From Euryodendron excelsum (taxonomy: Eukaryota > Streptophyta > Magnoliopsida > Ericales > Pentaphylacaceae): a DNA stretch of 64,000 nucleotides. Under the pieces are notes generated by a model. That model did not search any database and was not told the origin of the DNA. It saw only the letters and a list, made by a program, of their open reading frames with translations. This document shows, piece after piece, positions 12,187-24,164 of the stretch (position 1 is the first letter of the stretch; each line of letters begins with the position of its first letter). The position numbers and the translations under genes were made by a program. The stretch is from NCBI GenBank assembly GCA_033060915.1, contig CM065389.1:16499001-16563000 (forward strand). The letters run 5' to 3'.

Positions 12187-12490
12187 AGTGAAGTCTCACG
12201 TCACCTAGTATATATTATTGGATAATCCTCACCTTGTAAGTCGATTTTTAAGGTTGAGTTTAGTCTATAGGTTCCTCAACATGATATTAGAGTTAGGACA
12301 TTTACCCCTTAGAATCACTCAGCTCACGTTTTTACCTCATATCTTCTTGTTTTGCTTGAGAGAGGATGTGAGTAAAGTCTCACTTCACCTCTTAGGGCCA
12401 CTCAGATCACACTTTTGCCTCACTTCTTTATGACTTGGATACCTTGTAAGTCGGTTTTCAAGTCAAGTTAGGCCAACGAGTTCTTCAACA
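12187..12490 (+). repeat. LTR-like dispersed repeat, two related units
   Basis: GAAGTCTCACGTCACCTAG...CCTTGTAAGTCGATTTTTAAGG...CCTCAACA at about 12190-12282 is followed by TGATATTAGAG, a worn form of the tRNA-Met primer site. A second related unit (AAGTCTCACTTCACC...CCTTGTAAGTCGGTTTTC...TTCAACA) ends at about 12490. The layout fits two LTRs of a short, decayed retroelement (TRIM-like). A third relative lies at 17528-17636. Confidence 0.55.
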
Positions 12491-12705
12491 CTATTAATGA
12501 TGTCATTATGGAGTAGAATATCTTCATGACACGTCAGCATCGAACAAATATTCCTAGTCGCAAAATAAGTAGAAGGTGGTAGTTTAGTAACCCGTTGCAT
12601 TTCCCTGCAGCTTTTACCGGCGAGTGGCCTAGCATTTCTAGATCACTGGTCTATTAAAACTTAAGTGATAGTAGATATTGAGATGGATTTTCGCAACAAT
12701 GGCCA
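12491..12705. repeat. direct repeat copy B
   Basis: Uninterrupted counterpart of copy A. It starts CTATTAATGATGTCATTATGG and ends GCAACAATGGCCA. The starts of the two copies are 870 bp apart. Confidence 0.8.
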
Positions 12706-12915
12706 ACTGCTAAAGAGTTGTCCAATGCATAAATAAAAACTAAATCTTATTTTATGAAAGCATAGGAGACTTCATTCATCAACTACAGGGAACATATATA
12801 GATATAGAGAAGAGTACACTATATACCCACAAAATGCTATAATCACTTTGTAAGAGATTGACTATATATGTAATTACAATCAAGTGAAATACCCATGGCA
12901 GTGTAGGATATTGAT

Positions 12916-13155
12916 TCAAGCAGAACCACCATCACCATCAGGATTGATCTTGTGCTTTTTTATCTTCTTGCTAATCGAGGAAGCCACGTAATCGGCCATC
13001 ATCATCTTCACAAGCTTCTTCTTTGGTGGAATCACACTACCACCCTTGTGTTTGAAGCCCTGTCCTGCCTCTGCAGCTCCGGCCTCTCCTCCATATGAAT
13101 TTGCATCTGCCAACTTCACTTTGGCCTGAGCTTTGCCCACTCCCTTATCTGCCAT
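12916..13155 (-). CDS. small hydrophilic plant protein, paralogue of 42100-42315
   Basis: An intronless ORF of 79 residues. I do not recognise a named family. It starts MADKGVGK, has a glycine/alanine/glutamate-rich middle ending in EAGQGFKHKGGS, then VIPPKKKLVK, and a lysine-rich tail ending KINPDGDGGSA. There is no signal peptide or membrane segment, and it is strongly basic near the C-terminus. It is supported as real by a second copy at 42100-42315. That copy shares the pattern AEAG-GFK-KG-S-I-PP-VK and the ending KINP-(x)2-DG, and its flanks also match: TAGGAGACTTCATTCAT downstream, and TCAAATGT..TTGTGTTTC upstream. Its 5' leader holds a CT tract, as does the paralogue's. Function unknown. 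Confidence 0.7.
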   Translation of the reverse strand: MADKGVGKAQAKVKLADANSYGGEAGAAEAGQGFKHKGGSVIPPKKKLVKMMMADYVASSISKKIKKHKINPDGDGGSA

Positions 13156-13230
13156 CTCTCACTCTCTCTCTCAAATGTCTTAGTGTAACTTGTGTTTCCC
13201 AAGAGGATGATACGGCTCATATGAGACTAC

Positions 13231-13250
13231 ATACATATATATATATATAT

Positions 13251-13291
<41 letters not shown>
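13231..13291. repeat. (AT)n/(GA)n microsatellite upstream of the small gene
   Basis: ATATATAT at about 13236-13250 is followed by an uninterrupted GA run at 13253-13291. It sits about 80-135 bp upstream of the ATG at 13155. Read on the minus strand, the AT tract could serve as a TATA region, but this is only inferred. Confidence 0.75.
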
Positions 13292-13292
<1 letters not shown>

Positions 13293-16200
13293 GGAACTCC
13301 TTTTTTCTTTTCTAGTTTGTGTGTGAACTCATCAAGTTCAAAGACTTGTACGGAAAATACTACACAAACAAAAATTTTATATGAACAAAAGCTCACATCA
13401 TTCTATAAAAAGATTTTACGTGTATAATAATAATTTTTGTGCAAAACCTGCCCAACTAAACAAACAACAAAAGCTGAAGATAGTAACACCTTTCCTTAAT
13501 ACATGTTCAGGTGTAAATTAGAAAGAAAATGCTAAATATGATACTATTTCTCACTTCAATTTTTACTTTTTAGAGATAAGTAAGCTAGTGTTACATGCAT
13601 ATGTTAATGCTAGTTTCATTACCTTGTATCTAAAAGTAAGAACATAGAATGAAAAAAAAAAAAGATTATATATAACATTAATTAAGCTGAAATTTGTCTT
13701 TGCTTTCTTCAAGAATGTCTTAGTGCTCAACATTCATGGGTTCTATTTCAGATTTTTATTTTTATTTTTTTATTTTAATCGACAGATAATTCAAAATAGA
13801 TAAATAAATACGGAACCAGCTATATATTCCTCTGCCAGAGTTATGATCTGTGGCAATTTGCAAGATTAATACCTCATTGCTAACTACTATTTTGCTGTTT
13901 TCTTTGGTCAACGAAGAAGGCTTCTTATTTAACTCATCTTCTTCATTTCCTTATAGCTGCTATTCCACTTTTAAACTCTTGTTTACCCTGCTTTTGTAAG
14001 ATGGCCAACTTGGGATATATTTCATCTTAAATTATAGGCATGGCACCCTACCCGTTCCTTGCATTTCCTTATTTCCATTACAGTTCTTTTTTTTTTTTTC
14101 GAAGATTATAGAGAGCAGTTGAGTCAAAGTAGAATTGATTGTTATTAAAAAGAAATTAGTTTTGGGAAATTAAAGAATAAGAGAAAAATGAAAACAAACA
14201 GACTCTAGATCATCACCTTAATTTGCCAATTGGGAGCTGAGTATACTGTGTGCCCAGCAGTTAATATCAAAGGAGAGAGCAAAATGGCATGGCTGCCACA
14301 AAATGGTATTAGATTAGTCACATGAAGATTGAGTTTGGATGCAAATCTGAGTAAACTACACGAAGTTATGATCACAAAATTCCATTGTGGCTTTTACAGT
14401 GTCCCATCCGAATCACCCAGCGATCATTCCCTCATTTTCTTTTTCCATTTTGGTCAAATGAAATCATGCCATGTTCAAACCACAACTTTGATATTCTTGA
14501 TTTCTTTGAAGCAATAATTGCTTTCACTTTTGACTGAAAAAAAAAAAAAAAAAAACACTCCCAAATTATTCCCAATCGAAAGCAGTAAGAAATGTCAATT
14601 GGGTTCATGGGAATTTCCCAGTGAACACTCAAAGAGGATTGCAAATTAGTAGCTCATTGACTAGATTCACAGTGTTAAGCATGTGAAATTAGACATGGTC
14701 GGAGGACCCACTTCCTTTAAATTAAGGACTTCTTGTTCTAACCTTTTGAAAAACAAACTTAAAAATTTCTTAACCGATAAGGCAATTTGATATAATGCTT
14801 TAACTAGAGAAATTTCCCAAATCTTTTCGTGCTTTTATATACCAAGAGAATAAAGTACTAGAGGAGTAGCGACTAGCGAGTGTTGTGAAACGAAGACTAG
14901 TTGAATTGTTCTGTTTGTACTGGGTATAAAGAGAATAAAGTAAAATTTGGTCTGGGACTAGAGACCAAGTTCAATGCTCTCTCTCTCTCTCTCTCTCTCT
15001 CATCCGCAGTCATTGGTCAACATATTGAATGAACATTTTTTTTTTTAGTTCCGAAGCATAAAAAGATAATGCCTTTTTGCTTCGATCAAAAAAAAAAAAA
15101 AAAAAGATAATGCTTTTTGAAAAATTTCAAATATCGAAAACTTCTTTACTTTTTCTATTGCTTCCTTTTTTTTTAATTTTGTTTTTTCGGTTGGTAAAAC
15201 TTGGGAAATTTAGGTTAAATATACTATTTCCAAAAGACGATGGTGGGATTAAAGATCATTGCGCCATAATCATATATATATATATATATAAATTGTATTT
15301 GTCTCTATATTTTGTCTTTCTTTTACGTGATGCTCTAAATGCTCTTATACTTTTAAAATATCATGTCACAGGAATAATTGTTAGATAACTATTAATTTGG
15401 TCGGTTGATCATATTATTGTAATCCAATATAGTTTCCTATTTAAGTATAAAGTTATATCCAATTAAATTTTTACAAAATATCTCATGAAATATAATAAAT
15501 ATATAGTACTATCCAATCAAGTCTCAATTCATATTATAATTCAATAAGATTTTTATTTTAAATAAAAAGTCCTATCTATAAGTTTTTATACTTTATCTCA
15601 TGAAATATAATACGTAATATAATTTCAAGAACAAAATCTTATCTAATTAAAATTCTATAGATTATTACAATTCACACTATAGTCCAATAAAGTTTTCTAC
15701 TTGAATGCAAAGTCCTATTTCTATTTAGTTTTTGTTTTCTGTTTTTTTTTAAATAAAAACATAAAAAATACTAAAATAAGTATTTTTTTATTCTAAAATA
15801 TTGGTCTGGTACTGTTAGCAGAACGGTAACTTATAAATACCATCATCATACCATAAAAAATAAAAAATAAAAACACACACCTGTGACATACAACAAAAAA
15901 TAAAAACTGACAGCACTTCTAAACGGACTCTAAGTTTCTGTATATTATCTCATGAAATATAATACGTAATATGATTTTAGATATAAAGTTCTATCTAATT
16001 AAATTTTTATTAATTATAACATTGCAATACGGTAGGTAAAATATTCATAATATTTTCTCAAATATAAATTTTTTTTAAAGTAAATAAACAGTCTTAAATA
16101 TGATGCACATAGAAAACTTTATTTATTACAAAAAAAAAAAAAAAAAAGATTACAATAAGAGCATAACTATGTATCTTTGGAATTAAATTATTTTATTTTA

Positions 16201-16377
16201 TAGTTATTTAGTTTCTTAACTAATTTTTTAACAAATATGTGTACCTCGTTTTTTTTTTTTTTTTTTTTTTTATACGCGCATTGCATGGGTACACTACTAG
16301 TATGTAAAGATAGCTCAAAGTATCATCTCACCCTGAAAATTAAACGAGGTGTCCCCCAAAAAAATTGTTGTTCTTTG
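13292..16377. other. AT-rich spacer with low-complexity tracts
   Basis: No gene found. It holds poly-T/A runs, a CT repeat (about 14977-15002), a TA repeat (about 15274-15290), and an irregular repeat with the word ATCTCATGAAATATAATA near 15480, 15597 and 15948. Between the last two, a roughly 200-bp segment (about 15728-15935) with TTTTTGTTTTCTG and AAAAATAAAAACTGACAGC ends looks like a small TIR element. Confidence 0.5.
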
Positions 16378-16875
16378 GATTAATTATATTTTGGATCACT
16401 GTACTTTATATCAAATTTTACTTTAAGACTTTTATTTTTGTTTATAGTAATTAAGACCTCACACTTTTGATCAGTTGCAAGTATTTGGAAAATGGAAAAG
16501 AAATACAAAAGCAACAAGAACGTGGCTTTTGCGAAGGGCAAAGATGTAAAATTTTAAGTCCGTGAGTTGAATTGAGGGCTTTTACATAAAGTCTAATTAC
16601 ATTATATACATTGCATAGTTAATTACACTTATGATTTTGAAATGATTTCAAAAGAATTTGTAGTACATTATCAAAGAACAGGCAGAATTTTATATGTTTG
16701 CTCATTGAAAAATGTCACATGTATGATTGTAACAAGTAAATTTTTGTCTATTTTTCTAAAGCAAGTTAGCAAATGTTACAACAAATTAAAAGTATAAGAG
16801 TTTAATTTTTATAATTAAAAGTGAAGGTACTAAGTGAGATTTGATGTAAAATATAAAAATGGAGGGTGTAATAAA
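16378..16875. mobile_element. non-autonomous TIR element, same family as 19238-19870
   Basis: The left end (ATTATATTTTGGATCACTGTACTTTATATCA...) and the reverse complement of the right end (ATTACACCCTCCATTTTTATATTTTACATCA...) align over about 90 bp. Both share the layout of the better preserved element at 19238. It is strongly diverged and its boundaries are approximate. Confidence 0.5.
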
Positions 16876-17520
16876 CCTGTTTTCTTTTGTTGTGTTAAAT
16901 CCATATTAAAAGTCAGCATTTTTTTTTCCCCTTTTACTGAGCAAGGAAGAGTACCACCGGCAAATGTAAGTGGCCTTGGGCCACCCAACCCCCCTATGCT
17001 GTATGCAGGTGAAACTTTTATAGGATTGAAGCCTCAAATTTTCTGCCGCCGAATGATGAAAGATCGCCCATTTAAAGACTGAGATGAAGAGACTGCAAAA
17101 ATTTTGAAATTAGTCGAGATGCACGCAAGTTAGTCCGGATATTCGATTAACAAAAAAAAAAAAACTAACAATCATGCTGTGTTAATTTATTTCTCACTTC
17201 CACACACAACGCAATAAGAATCATATTAACAAATATACATCTAAGAGTAAAAAAATACGGTGAGAAATAGAATTATGTAATATTATTTTTTTTAATAAGA
17301 AAATAGTGCACATATATAGCTAAACAAAGACGTGGACATTTTAGTTGCAATAAGAATCCGAAGCTTCATCCCAATCAGTCTCAAGGATTGCCTCTCTATA
17401 CTTTCAGTTCTAGGCCAGAAGAAACCCATGCCAAATGGAATATAACTTAGCCGTAAGGGCTATAGCCCATTCTAACTTTTTGAATAAAGCCCACCACCCA
17501 CGAGAGGCCCGACATCATAT
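16876..17520. other. spacer, no gene seen
   Basis: AT-rich sequence. The ORF at 16834-17082 starts in the TIR element and has no recognisable content. Confidence 0.5.
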
Positions 17521-17527
17521 CTGTGAG

Positions 17528-17636
17528 AAAGTCTCATATCGCCTAAATACCAATGTCATGATCTCCCCATATGTTCTTAGGTAATTCTTATCTTTCAAGT
17601 CGATTTTTTTAGGGTTAAGCTAAGTCCATGGGTTCT
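17528..17636. repeat. dispersed LTR-like repeat copy
   Basis: GAAAGTCTCATATCGCCTAAATA...TATCTTTCAAGTCGATTTTTTTAGGGTTAAGCTAAGTCCATGGGTTC follows the same order of words as 12190-12282, so it is another copy of that LTR-like family. Confidence 0.55.
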
Positions 17637-18083
17637 GTGAACGACGTCCCTTATCGTCTATATATTTGATTTTGGCAAAGAATTTACTAACGAATTGAAA
17701 GTGGAACTTCTAGGGATTTTGTTTATTGTAATGGACGAAGTCATCTGTTGATTAAAATATTAAACTTAAAACTTTCCTGTTTAGGCCGTGCTTTTGATAA
17801 GTTTGTACTTAGTGCGTACAACTTAATTTTATCAAATTATAAATGGGAAACATTGATTTTGTCTATATTGTAAAAAATACATCTGGTGATTATCTATTAC
17901 GGGAAAATTATTTCTGATTAATTCTATAGAGTATGTAGTGAGATAATGATATATTAATGAGTTAACAAATAGTTCCACTACATAAAAATGGTGGCTCCGC
18001 TATGGAAATAGTGGATTATTGTGCCCTTTTAAAACAAAAATCTTTGACGGAATACATGTTCAACAATTCAAAGAGAAATCTCC

Positions 18084-18420
18084 AAATCACCACTGCAATG
18101 TCAAAGAAGATTCTATATACAAAAGACGTTGATTGTGTTGAAGCAACGGCTGCTCTCAAAGCTATCAAATTTACGGTGGCCTTGGGCTATCGAATTTACT
18201 GTAGCCTTGGGCTTAACATATATGTATTTGGAAGGGGACTCTTTTACAATTACCTCTGCAACAAAAAAACTGGGGCCTAACCTAACTTCTATTGGTCACA
18301 TTTGTCAAGCAGTGTGTGTGAATATTCTAAAGGCTTCCATAATTTTCGCTTTATCTCATGTTTTAAGTCGGAAATTTGCACATTGCTCATTGCTTGGCTA
18401 GAATGACTCTTGAGATTGAA
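18084..18420 (+). pseudogene. LINE-type RNase H (RVT_3) fragment, frameshifted
   Basis: One frame gives VEATAALKAIKFTVALG. A second frame gives TYMYLEGDSFTITSA, then GPNLTSIGHICQA. The words EA-AALKA, LEGDS and the AHC-LA-like end (near 18378-18400) match the RNase H-like domain at the end of plant LINE ORF2 and related host genes. The frame change falls at a 25-bp tandem duplication (18164-18188 and 18189-18213). No neighbouring reverse transcriptase was seen. Confidence 0.65.
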
Positions 18421-19237
18421 AGCAATAAGGTCTAAATGGAAGAAGTTCAAAATTATTTAATTTCTCTGGTTTCTAGTGACCCTACAAGTCTATTGTAACA
18501 GGCCTTTGGCCTTCTCCTATCTTTTAAAAAAAAACAAAAAAGAGAAATCTCCAAATCATTCCCTAAGTTATAATAACTCAAAATTCACCAATTTGAGGCC
18601 AGTCAATTTATTCATTCTCCAACCGTTAGGGGCACACGTGAAAAAAATACTGGTGGACCAGTTGTCAATATAGAGAAGTCCCAAACAGAATTAGTCTATG
18701 ATGATTATTGTGACCGTTTTATTTTTATTTTGTTTTTGAGAGTGGATAATTGAAATGATCATAGGATCATTGGACCATGAAATATATGAAAGCTCAGCCA
18801 ACAAAAGTTACTTCTCAGAGTGATGGAATCATATTCACATCTTTCCACTTTGTTTTGGCCAATGGTCGGAGTCTTTTTAATCATTCATGAGTTTGAAGAA
18901 TCACACTTTTATACAGATAATGAATTCTAAGCTACCTAAAGTTCCATCATCTTTTGGCAACCTAAGATTCGTTACTCTTTTGTTTTGCATGTCAATGTTT
19001 ATGGGCGGAAAAATGTTAATCTTTCAAAACAATTTGTGCAAAAAGTTAATCCAAATAATGCGGCAATTTTGTTTCTAAAATTAAAATTGATCATAACAAA
19101 TATTTTATTTTAAAGTTAATAGCTCTCATTTAATCTCATTATTCTCTAAATGAATTAGTTTCCCTTATGTGCGAGCCTAACTAAAATTTATTTTTTAACT
19201 AGTAATGCTATAAAATTAGAAAATTCATATCAAATTT
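18421..19237. other. spacer, no gene seen
   Basis: AT-rich sequence with no convincing ORF or RNA gene. Small ORFs at 18476-18673 and 18887-19078 have no recognisable content. Confidence 0.5.
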
Positions 19238-19870
19238 AGGATTAATTACATTTATCACTCTTGCATTTTTAGTGAAATTTTACTTTGGTCCCTGTATTTT
19301 TAATTATAACAGTTAACGCCTTACACTTTCAGTCAAGCAGCAATGTCACCCCTCTGTTAAATACCGTTTAATCCATGAATGGGAGTTAGTCATGTGCCCA
19401 ACATGTGTTCTTCTTTTAGGGGGCATAAAAGTTTTTTTTTTTTACACTTTACCAAAAAAACATAAACAAAAGGAATTAAAGCCTTAATCCTTTATTGCCA
19501 TGTGGCATATTAAAGCCCACTATGTTCCATGTGATAATTTTCCATCAACCCCTCTTTGCAACTGGGTATAATTGAGAGAGAGAGAGAGACTGATTAGGAT
19601 AAGAGTTGCAAGAGAGAGAGTTGGAGTTGCAAAGAGATTTAGAGAGAGGGAAAGAGAAAAAGAAGAGGAATATTAATATGTTAAATACTTAGTTTACCCT
19701 TCACAAAGTGACATGTGAGCAATTTTCGTCAATGGAATGGCGGGTATTTGGCGGAAGAGTGACATTATTTCTTGACCGAAAGTGTAAAGGGTAGACTGTT
19801 ACAATTAAAAATACAAGGACCAAAGTGAAATTTTGATAAAAGTGCAAGCGTGCTATGTGTAATTAACCCT
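19238..19870. mobile_element. non-autonomous long-TIR element (Mutator-like)
   Basis: The left end AGGATTAATTACATTTATCAC and the reverse complement of the right end AGGGTTAATTACACATAGCAC begin inverted arms of about 150 bp with shared words (TTTCACTTTGGTCC-TGTATTTTTAATT, ACACTTTC-GTCAAG). The flanks show AAATTT on both sides (19232-19237 and 19872-19877), a possible partial target duplication. There is no ORF. Long TIRs suggest the Mutator group, but the class is not certain. The centre carries GA-rich sequence (19572-19660). Confidence 0.7.
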
Positions 19871-19877
19871 AAAATTT

Positions 19878-22582
19878 ATCACCAGAATTATATAGTTAAA
19901 CGAGAGTCATTTACTTTAAAATAAAAACACCATTCATGATGCTTTTAATTACAAAAATATTATTACAGCATCGTTATGGTAGAATTTTCTATACAAATTT
20001 TATTGAAGAATAGCGTTTTCCTTTTCTTTTCTTTATTTTTACATATCAATGTCTATAGTTGACCTCATTTTTTAGCTTATCTTTTTTTCCTTAATTTTTT
20101 ATTGTAACAATTGTAACCTCAAAATTATACTTGATTTTCAATATCTTCCATCCATCCAAAATCGTTGTTACATTAGACAAAAATTAGGCACGTATCACAG
20201 GACAAACAAATTAATGTATTGATTAGTCTGCCCTTGATTTTGATTCCACTTTCCACCCTCGTTTCATCCAAATTTTACTTTTGCCCCTAAAATTTTTCCT
20301 CCAACTATCACTTTCAGTGGTTGCTTGATAAACCTAAAAACTAACCACTAACTAAAACTTAGGTATACATTTTTAGTGCTCAAATATTTGAGAACTAAAT
20401 TGCTAAATATAAAATTTTCAATTAGGATAAAAATGGAAACTACATTTCATTGAGCAGTTTCAACCTTCATTGACAAGTCACGTTGATCTCTCTAGTTGCA
20501 AAACAACGCTCCAAAATGGAAACACACACAGAAAAGAAAAGAAAAAGGAAAGAAAAAGAGAGAAACAACGAACATTCCCAGCTCAAACTTCATGGATAAA
20601 GTATAAAAAAAACTTTCTTCCAATAACAAGAAACAATGTATAATTGGTAGTATGAGGAAACACTAAAATAAATCCAGAAGAAATCGGTAAAAAAGGGTAA
20701 TAACTTCACTAAAATTGGTCAAAATCATGATTAGGAAACTAGAAAAATATTCCTGATACTTGAATCATAATGAGGATGATGATGACAATGACAAGAACAC
20801 ATTGTCATAGGATGATGCACAATAAAACTTATGTATATTATGTATACTGTATTTTCTACTCTGGGTTTGATGTCTCGGCAGCCTCAGCACAATTGTTCTT
20901 TAGTTGTGAAACATAGCTCAATCTTTTCCCATCAACTCAATTGATGAGTTGATGACTCCATATTATGATTAATTAGTTCATATTATCCTAAATTTGAAGG
21001 TCTTTCTTAGATCATTACATATGTCATCATCAACTCTTTCTTTTACGATCATAGACGTCACCATATATTCTTTGATCCTTTGGCATATGAATCTTCATTA
21101 GAAGGAATTAAGATTAGTGAGTTTGGGGAGCTTGCAATATAAAACAAAATTTAAGGGGAAAAAAGGGGCCTAGCACTGGAAAGTGGTGACAAAGTTATAC
21201 TTGGGGATGGTGCGCTCGTATTTTCAATTCATGAGTGGTGATAAGCCAGCATATCAGCTAGATAGTGCACTTTTTTCTTTTCTTTTTTTTGTGGTTTAGA
21301 ATTAGATAGTGTCTGATAAAGCAAATTCAAGAATATGTTCAAAGACTTGACCAGGTTTGGCTGAAAAAAGAAGAATATATTGTTCCCAATGCAAAAAATT
21401 CCCACTTTAGATTAGATTCTAAAAAAGTTCGGAAGTAGGCAATCTTGCTGTTGTCTTTTGCAGAAAATCTGATTCTTCTAACTCCAACCTGCGCTATAAT
21501 ATTAGGCCATATGAGCACTAGTCATTTTGCTAGGTCACAACCTCGAAAAGTAGAAAAGGGAATATAATAAATTTAGCAACAATATCAATCATCCAAATCA
21601 GTATCCAGAACTTAGGTTGACTAATCTCTCGAGTTTATACAAAGTCACCATTCACACGAACTATGTAAACTTTGTATAAACTATACAAAAACAATTATAT
21701 CCTATATCTTTTTCTTATTTGGAGAGGAATTTGAGGCTTCATGTTAGCAGAATCGTGACCCATACTGTTGACTTTGTTTCGAACGATAGCGCAATCTTGA
21801 CCCAAACTGCCTTTAATTTTTTGTTATGCGGTCAAGAATATTTGGGCCAAATTACACACAACTCGACTAATCTCCTCCCTAGTCTGGTCAAAAGCAGACA
21901 TATACTCTAGGATCAGGGAATTCAACAAATATCTCGCGACGTAGCTCGAGAAGTTGTCAAATTTCAAACTTCAAATGGGGTTTATAGCTCGCCTCTATCT
22001 CCACTATACTACTTCTCAGGGGTTGACCCAAACTGCCTTTCCTACATGGCTACACGCAATAAATTTCAAGATTACTATGAAGCTAGTACGTCTTATAAAT
22101 TTCAAGGTTCTTGTTTGGGAAGGTTACTACGAGGAATTTCAACATTATACTTGTTGCCAAAATACATCTGATTAATGAAGCTAAGTACATGGATTTGAAT
22201 TTAAAATGGAACTTTGGTGCCACCATCTTTGACTCCCAGAATCTCAGAAAAGCTGATTCAAATATAATCCAGACCTCAAAATGGCCTTGTAAGAGGTAAA
22301 ATGGATTCAGCCTAAACATAAATGCATTTTCTCTTTGTTTTGTTTCCTGGGAAGCACCAACTTGGTTATTTTTTTTGTAATTTTTAAGTAAAATTCAAAA
22401 CATTCGAATCAGAGAAATGGATTTGAATTGAAATTTAGTTGGCTTATAGTTTGTTGTACTGTTCGTTTATATGTCCTGACCTTTTCAATACCTTCTTAAA
22501 GCTGTCAATCCCGGCTCTTTTACTTGTTGCCACATTCCACTTAACACGCCGAGGACAAAAAAGTTTATATCTAAAAGGCCAG

Positions 22583-22586
<4 letters not shown>
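19878..22586. other. AT-rich spacer, no gene seen
   Basis: Several short ORFs (21719-21910, 21954-22175, 22083-22319) overlap on both strands and show no family features. TTGACCCAAACTGCCTTT occurs near 21799 and again near 22024, a weak direct repeat. Confidence 0.5.

Positions 22587-22614
<28 letters not shown>
22587..22614. repeat. (CT)n microsatellite
   Basis: An uninterrupted CT run of about 28 bp, just upstream of the MITE at 22628. Confidence 0.9.
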
Positions 22615-22618
<4 letters not shown>

Positions 22619-22627
22619 AAAGTTTAA

Positions 22628-22858
22628 CAGCCTGTTTGAAAGTTGTGGAAAAGAAAGGAAGGAAAGGTAAAGTGGAGGAGAGAGAAAATGAAGGAAATGA
22701 GAGGGAAATGGGAGGAAAAGTTTGAAAATAATCTCTCTTTCTCTCTCTTCTTTCCCTCTATTTTTCTCTCATTTTCTTTTCAAAATTAAACAAGGAAAGG
22801 ATTTCAAACAGTACTTTCTCTTCTTTTCCCTTCCTTTCCACAATTTTCAAACAGTCTG
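22628..22858. mobile_element. 231-bp Tourist-like MITE
   Basis: It starts CAGCCTGTTTGAAAGTTGTGG and ends as the inverse of CAGACTGTTTGAAAATTGTGG, with purine-rich/pyrimidine-rich arms extending about 40 bp. It is flanked by TAA on both sides (22625-22627 and 22859-22861), the 3-bp target typical of PIF/Harbinger elements. It has no coding capacity. Confidence 0.75.
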
Positions 22859-22861
22859 TAA

Positions 22862-23869
22862 CATGCCAAGGTCACTGTGGCCTTTGTTCTAATTTAAATT
22901 GTTCAGTCTCACAAAAGAAAAGAAACTGAAGAGTGAACTAAAAATGATCTAAACTTAAATGCAGCAAAGCGCTTACTCATAAACTCTAAAAATTGTGAAA
23001 TTAACAATTGGTTTCCATATCCATCTTCTTTTCTTTTTTTTTTTGTTCCCAATACTATCTATCAATGCACCTCACTTTTTTTTAAAAAAATTTATTTGAC
23101 ATGCATTATTTTTGTTCTTTAATTCATTCAATTATATATAAAATCTTTAAACTCTAGAGCATAACATGATTATGCAATATCGCCAAAAATACATATAGCA
23201 TAAATTTGTTAAACTCAGTAATCAATACGAAATCCTTCTGATATTTTTGGTCAAATTACTTGTACTGATGCATTAAGTGTTGTTGAATTCAGTGTGTGTG
23301 TGTCTAGAGAGAGAGAGAGAGAGAGAGAGAGGAAACCTCTATAAATAATCTATTATTTGTTGACAGACGACGACACAAACTATTTGGATTGCCACATTTT
23401 TTATTTTGTATATACATAAAGAATATGTATATATAGAGCAAGATATTCTGGAAATTTTTTACTCCAAGGAGATAAAAATATATATCTATACACTTGCTAG
23501 AATAAATTCTGTCCCGCCTTTCTTTTCAGTGACTGAAACACGAAAGCTACTTCGGTTGCAATATTTTAACTAAAGGTTCATTTTCATTATCTCAATACTT
23601 TTTTTTTTTTTACAATTTTGGAGACATATTACGACATATTTAATGGGATAAGTGACATCATTTACAGCACCCCTTGGGCCTTGGCATTATGATACGTTAG
23701 CAATTTGCTACAAAACGGCTTCGAATGGGAAATTTGATGGTTGTCTAGACCGGAAATTGAAATTTCCCATCATGTTTTCCAGCAAGATGAGGTGAGTTGA
23801 AGATCAGTAGAAATGACAGAAAAAGTTTTTGGCATGTGGTACCACCGAGGAACTCATTAGCCACCATGT
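22862..23869. other. spacer up to the CACTA insertion
   Basis: AT-rich sequence with a GA repeat at about 23308-23332 preceded by GTGTGTGTG. No gene seen. The last 150 bp before the CACTA element are more GC-balanced and may be part of a disrupted host unit. Confidence 0.5.
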
Positions 23870-23898
23870 TCACACTACTAAAAAATGGACTTTTTGCC

Positions 23899-24130
23899 TC
23901 GAAATTTTTTGCCACGGCTCATTTGCCGTGGCAAAAAATGTCATTTGTGACGGCAAGACAGTCGTAGCAAAAATTCGAGGCAAATAGTTATTTGCCACGG
24001 CAATTTGCGACGGGAAAAGAATGGTGGCATGAATTCGTTTTTGCCTCGAGTAATTGCGACGGCAAGTTTGCCGACGCAAAAGATTAAATTTAGCGACGGA
24101 ATTGGCCACGGCATAGCGTACCGTGGCAAA
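23899..24130. repeat. left subterminal repeats of the CACTA element
   Basis: Many copies of TTTGCCACGGC, TTGCGACGGC and their complements, in both orientations. In En/Spm such motifs are bound by TNPA and mark the ends for transposition. Here that role is inferred by analogy. Confidence 0.85.
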
Positions 24131-24138
24131 AAAATTTA

Positions 24139-24160
24139 ATCAAAACGACGTCGTTTTGAT
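24139..24160. promoter_or_regulatory. 22-bp perfect palindrome with ACGT core
   Basis: A perfect palindrome centred on GACGTC (ATCAAAACGAC plus its complement). It sits between the subterminal repeats and the likely leader exon. ACGT cores are bZIP factor sites in plants, so it may be a promoter element for the CACTA transcript. This is inferred from position. Confidence 0.5.
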
Positions 24161-24164
24161 TTGG

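Noticed and set aside
13095..13427. 110-codon plus ORF with an Arg-Glu repeat
   Set aside because: It reads through a GA microsatellite and lies antisense to the small gene's leader.
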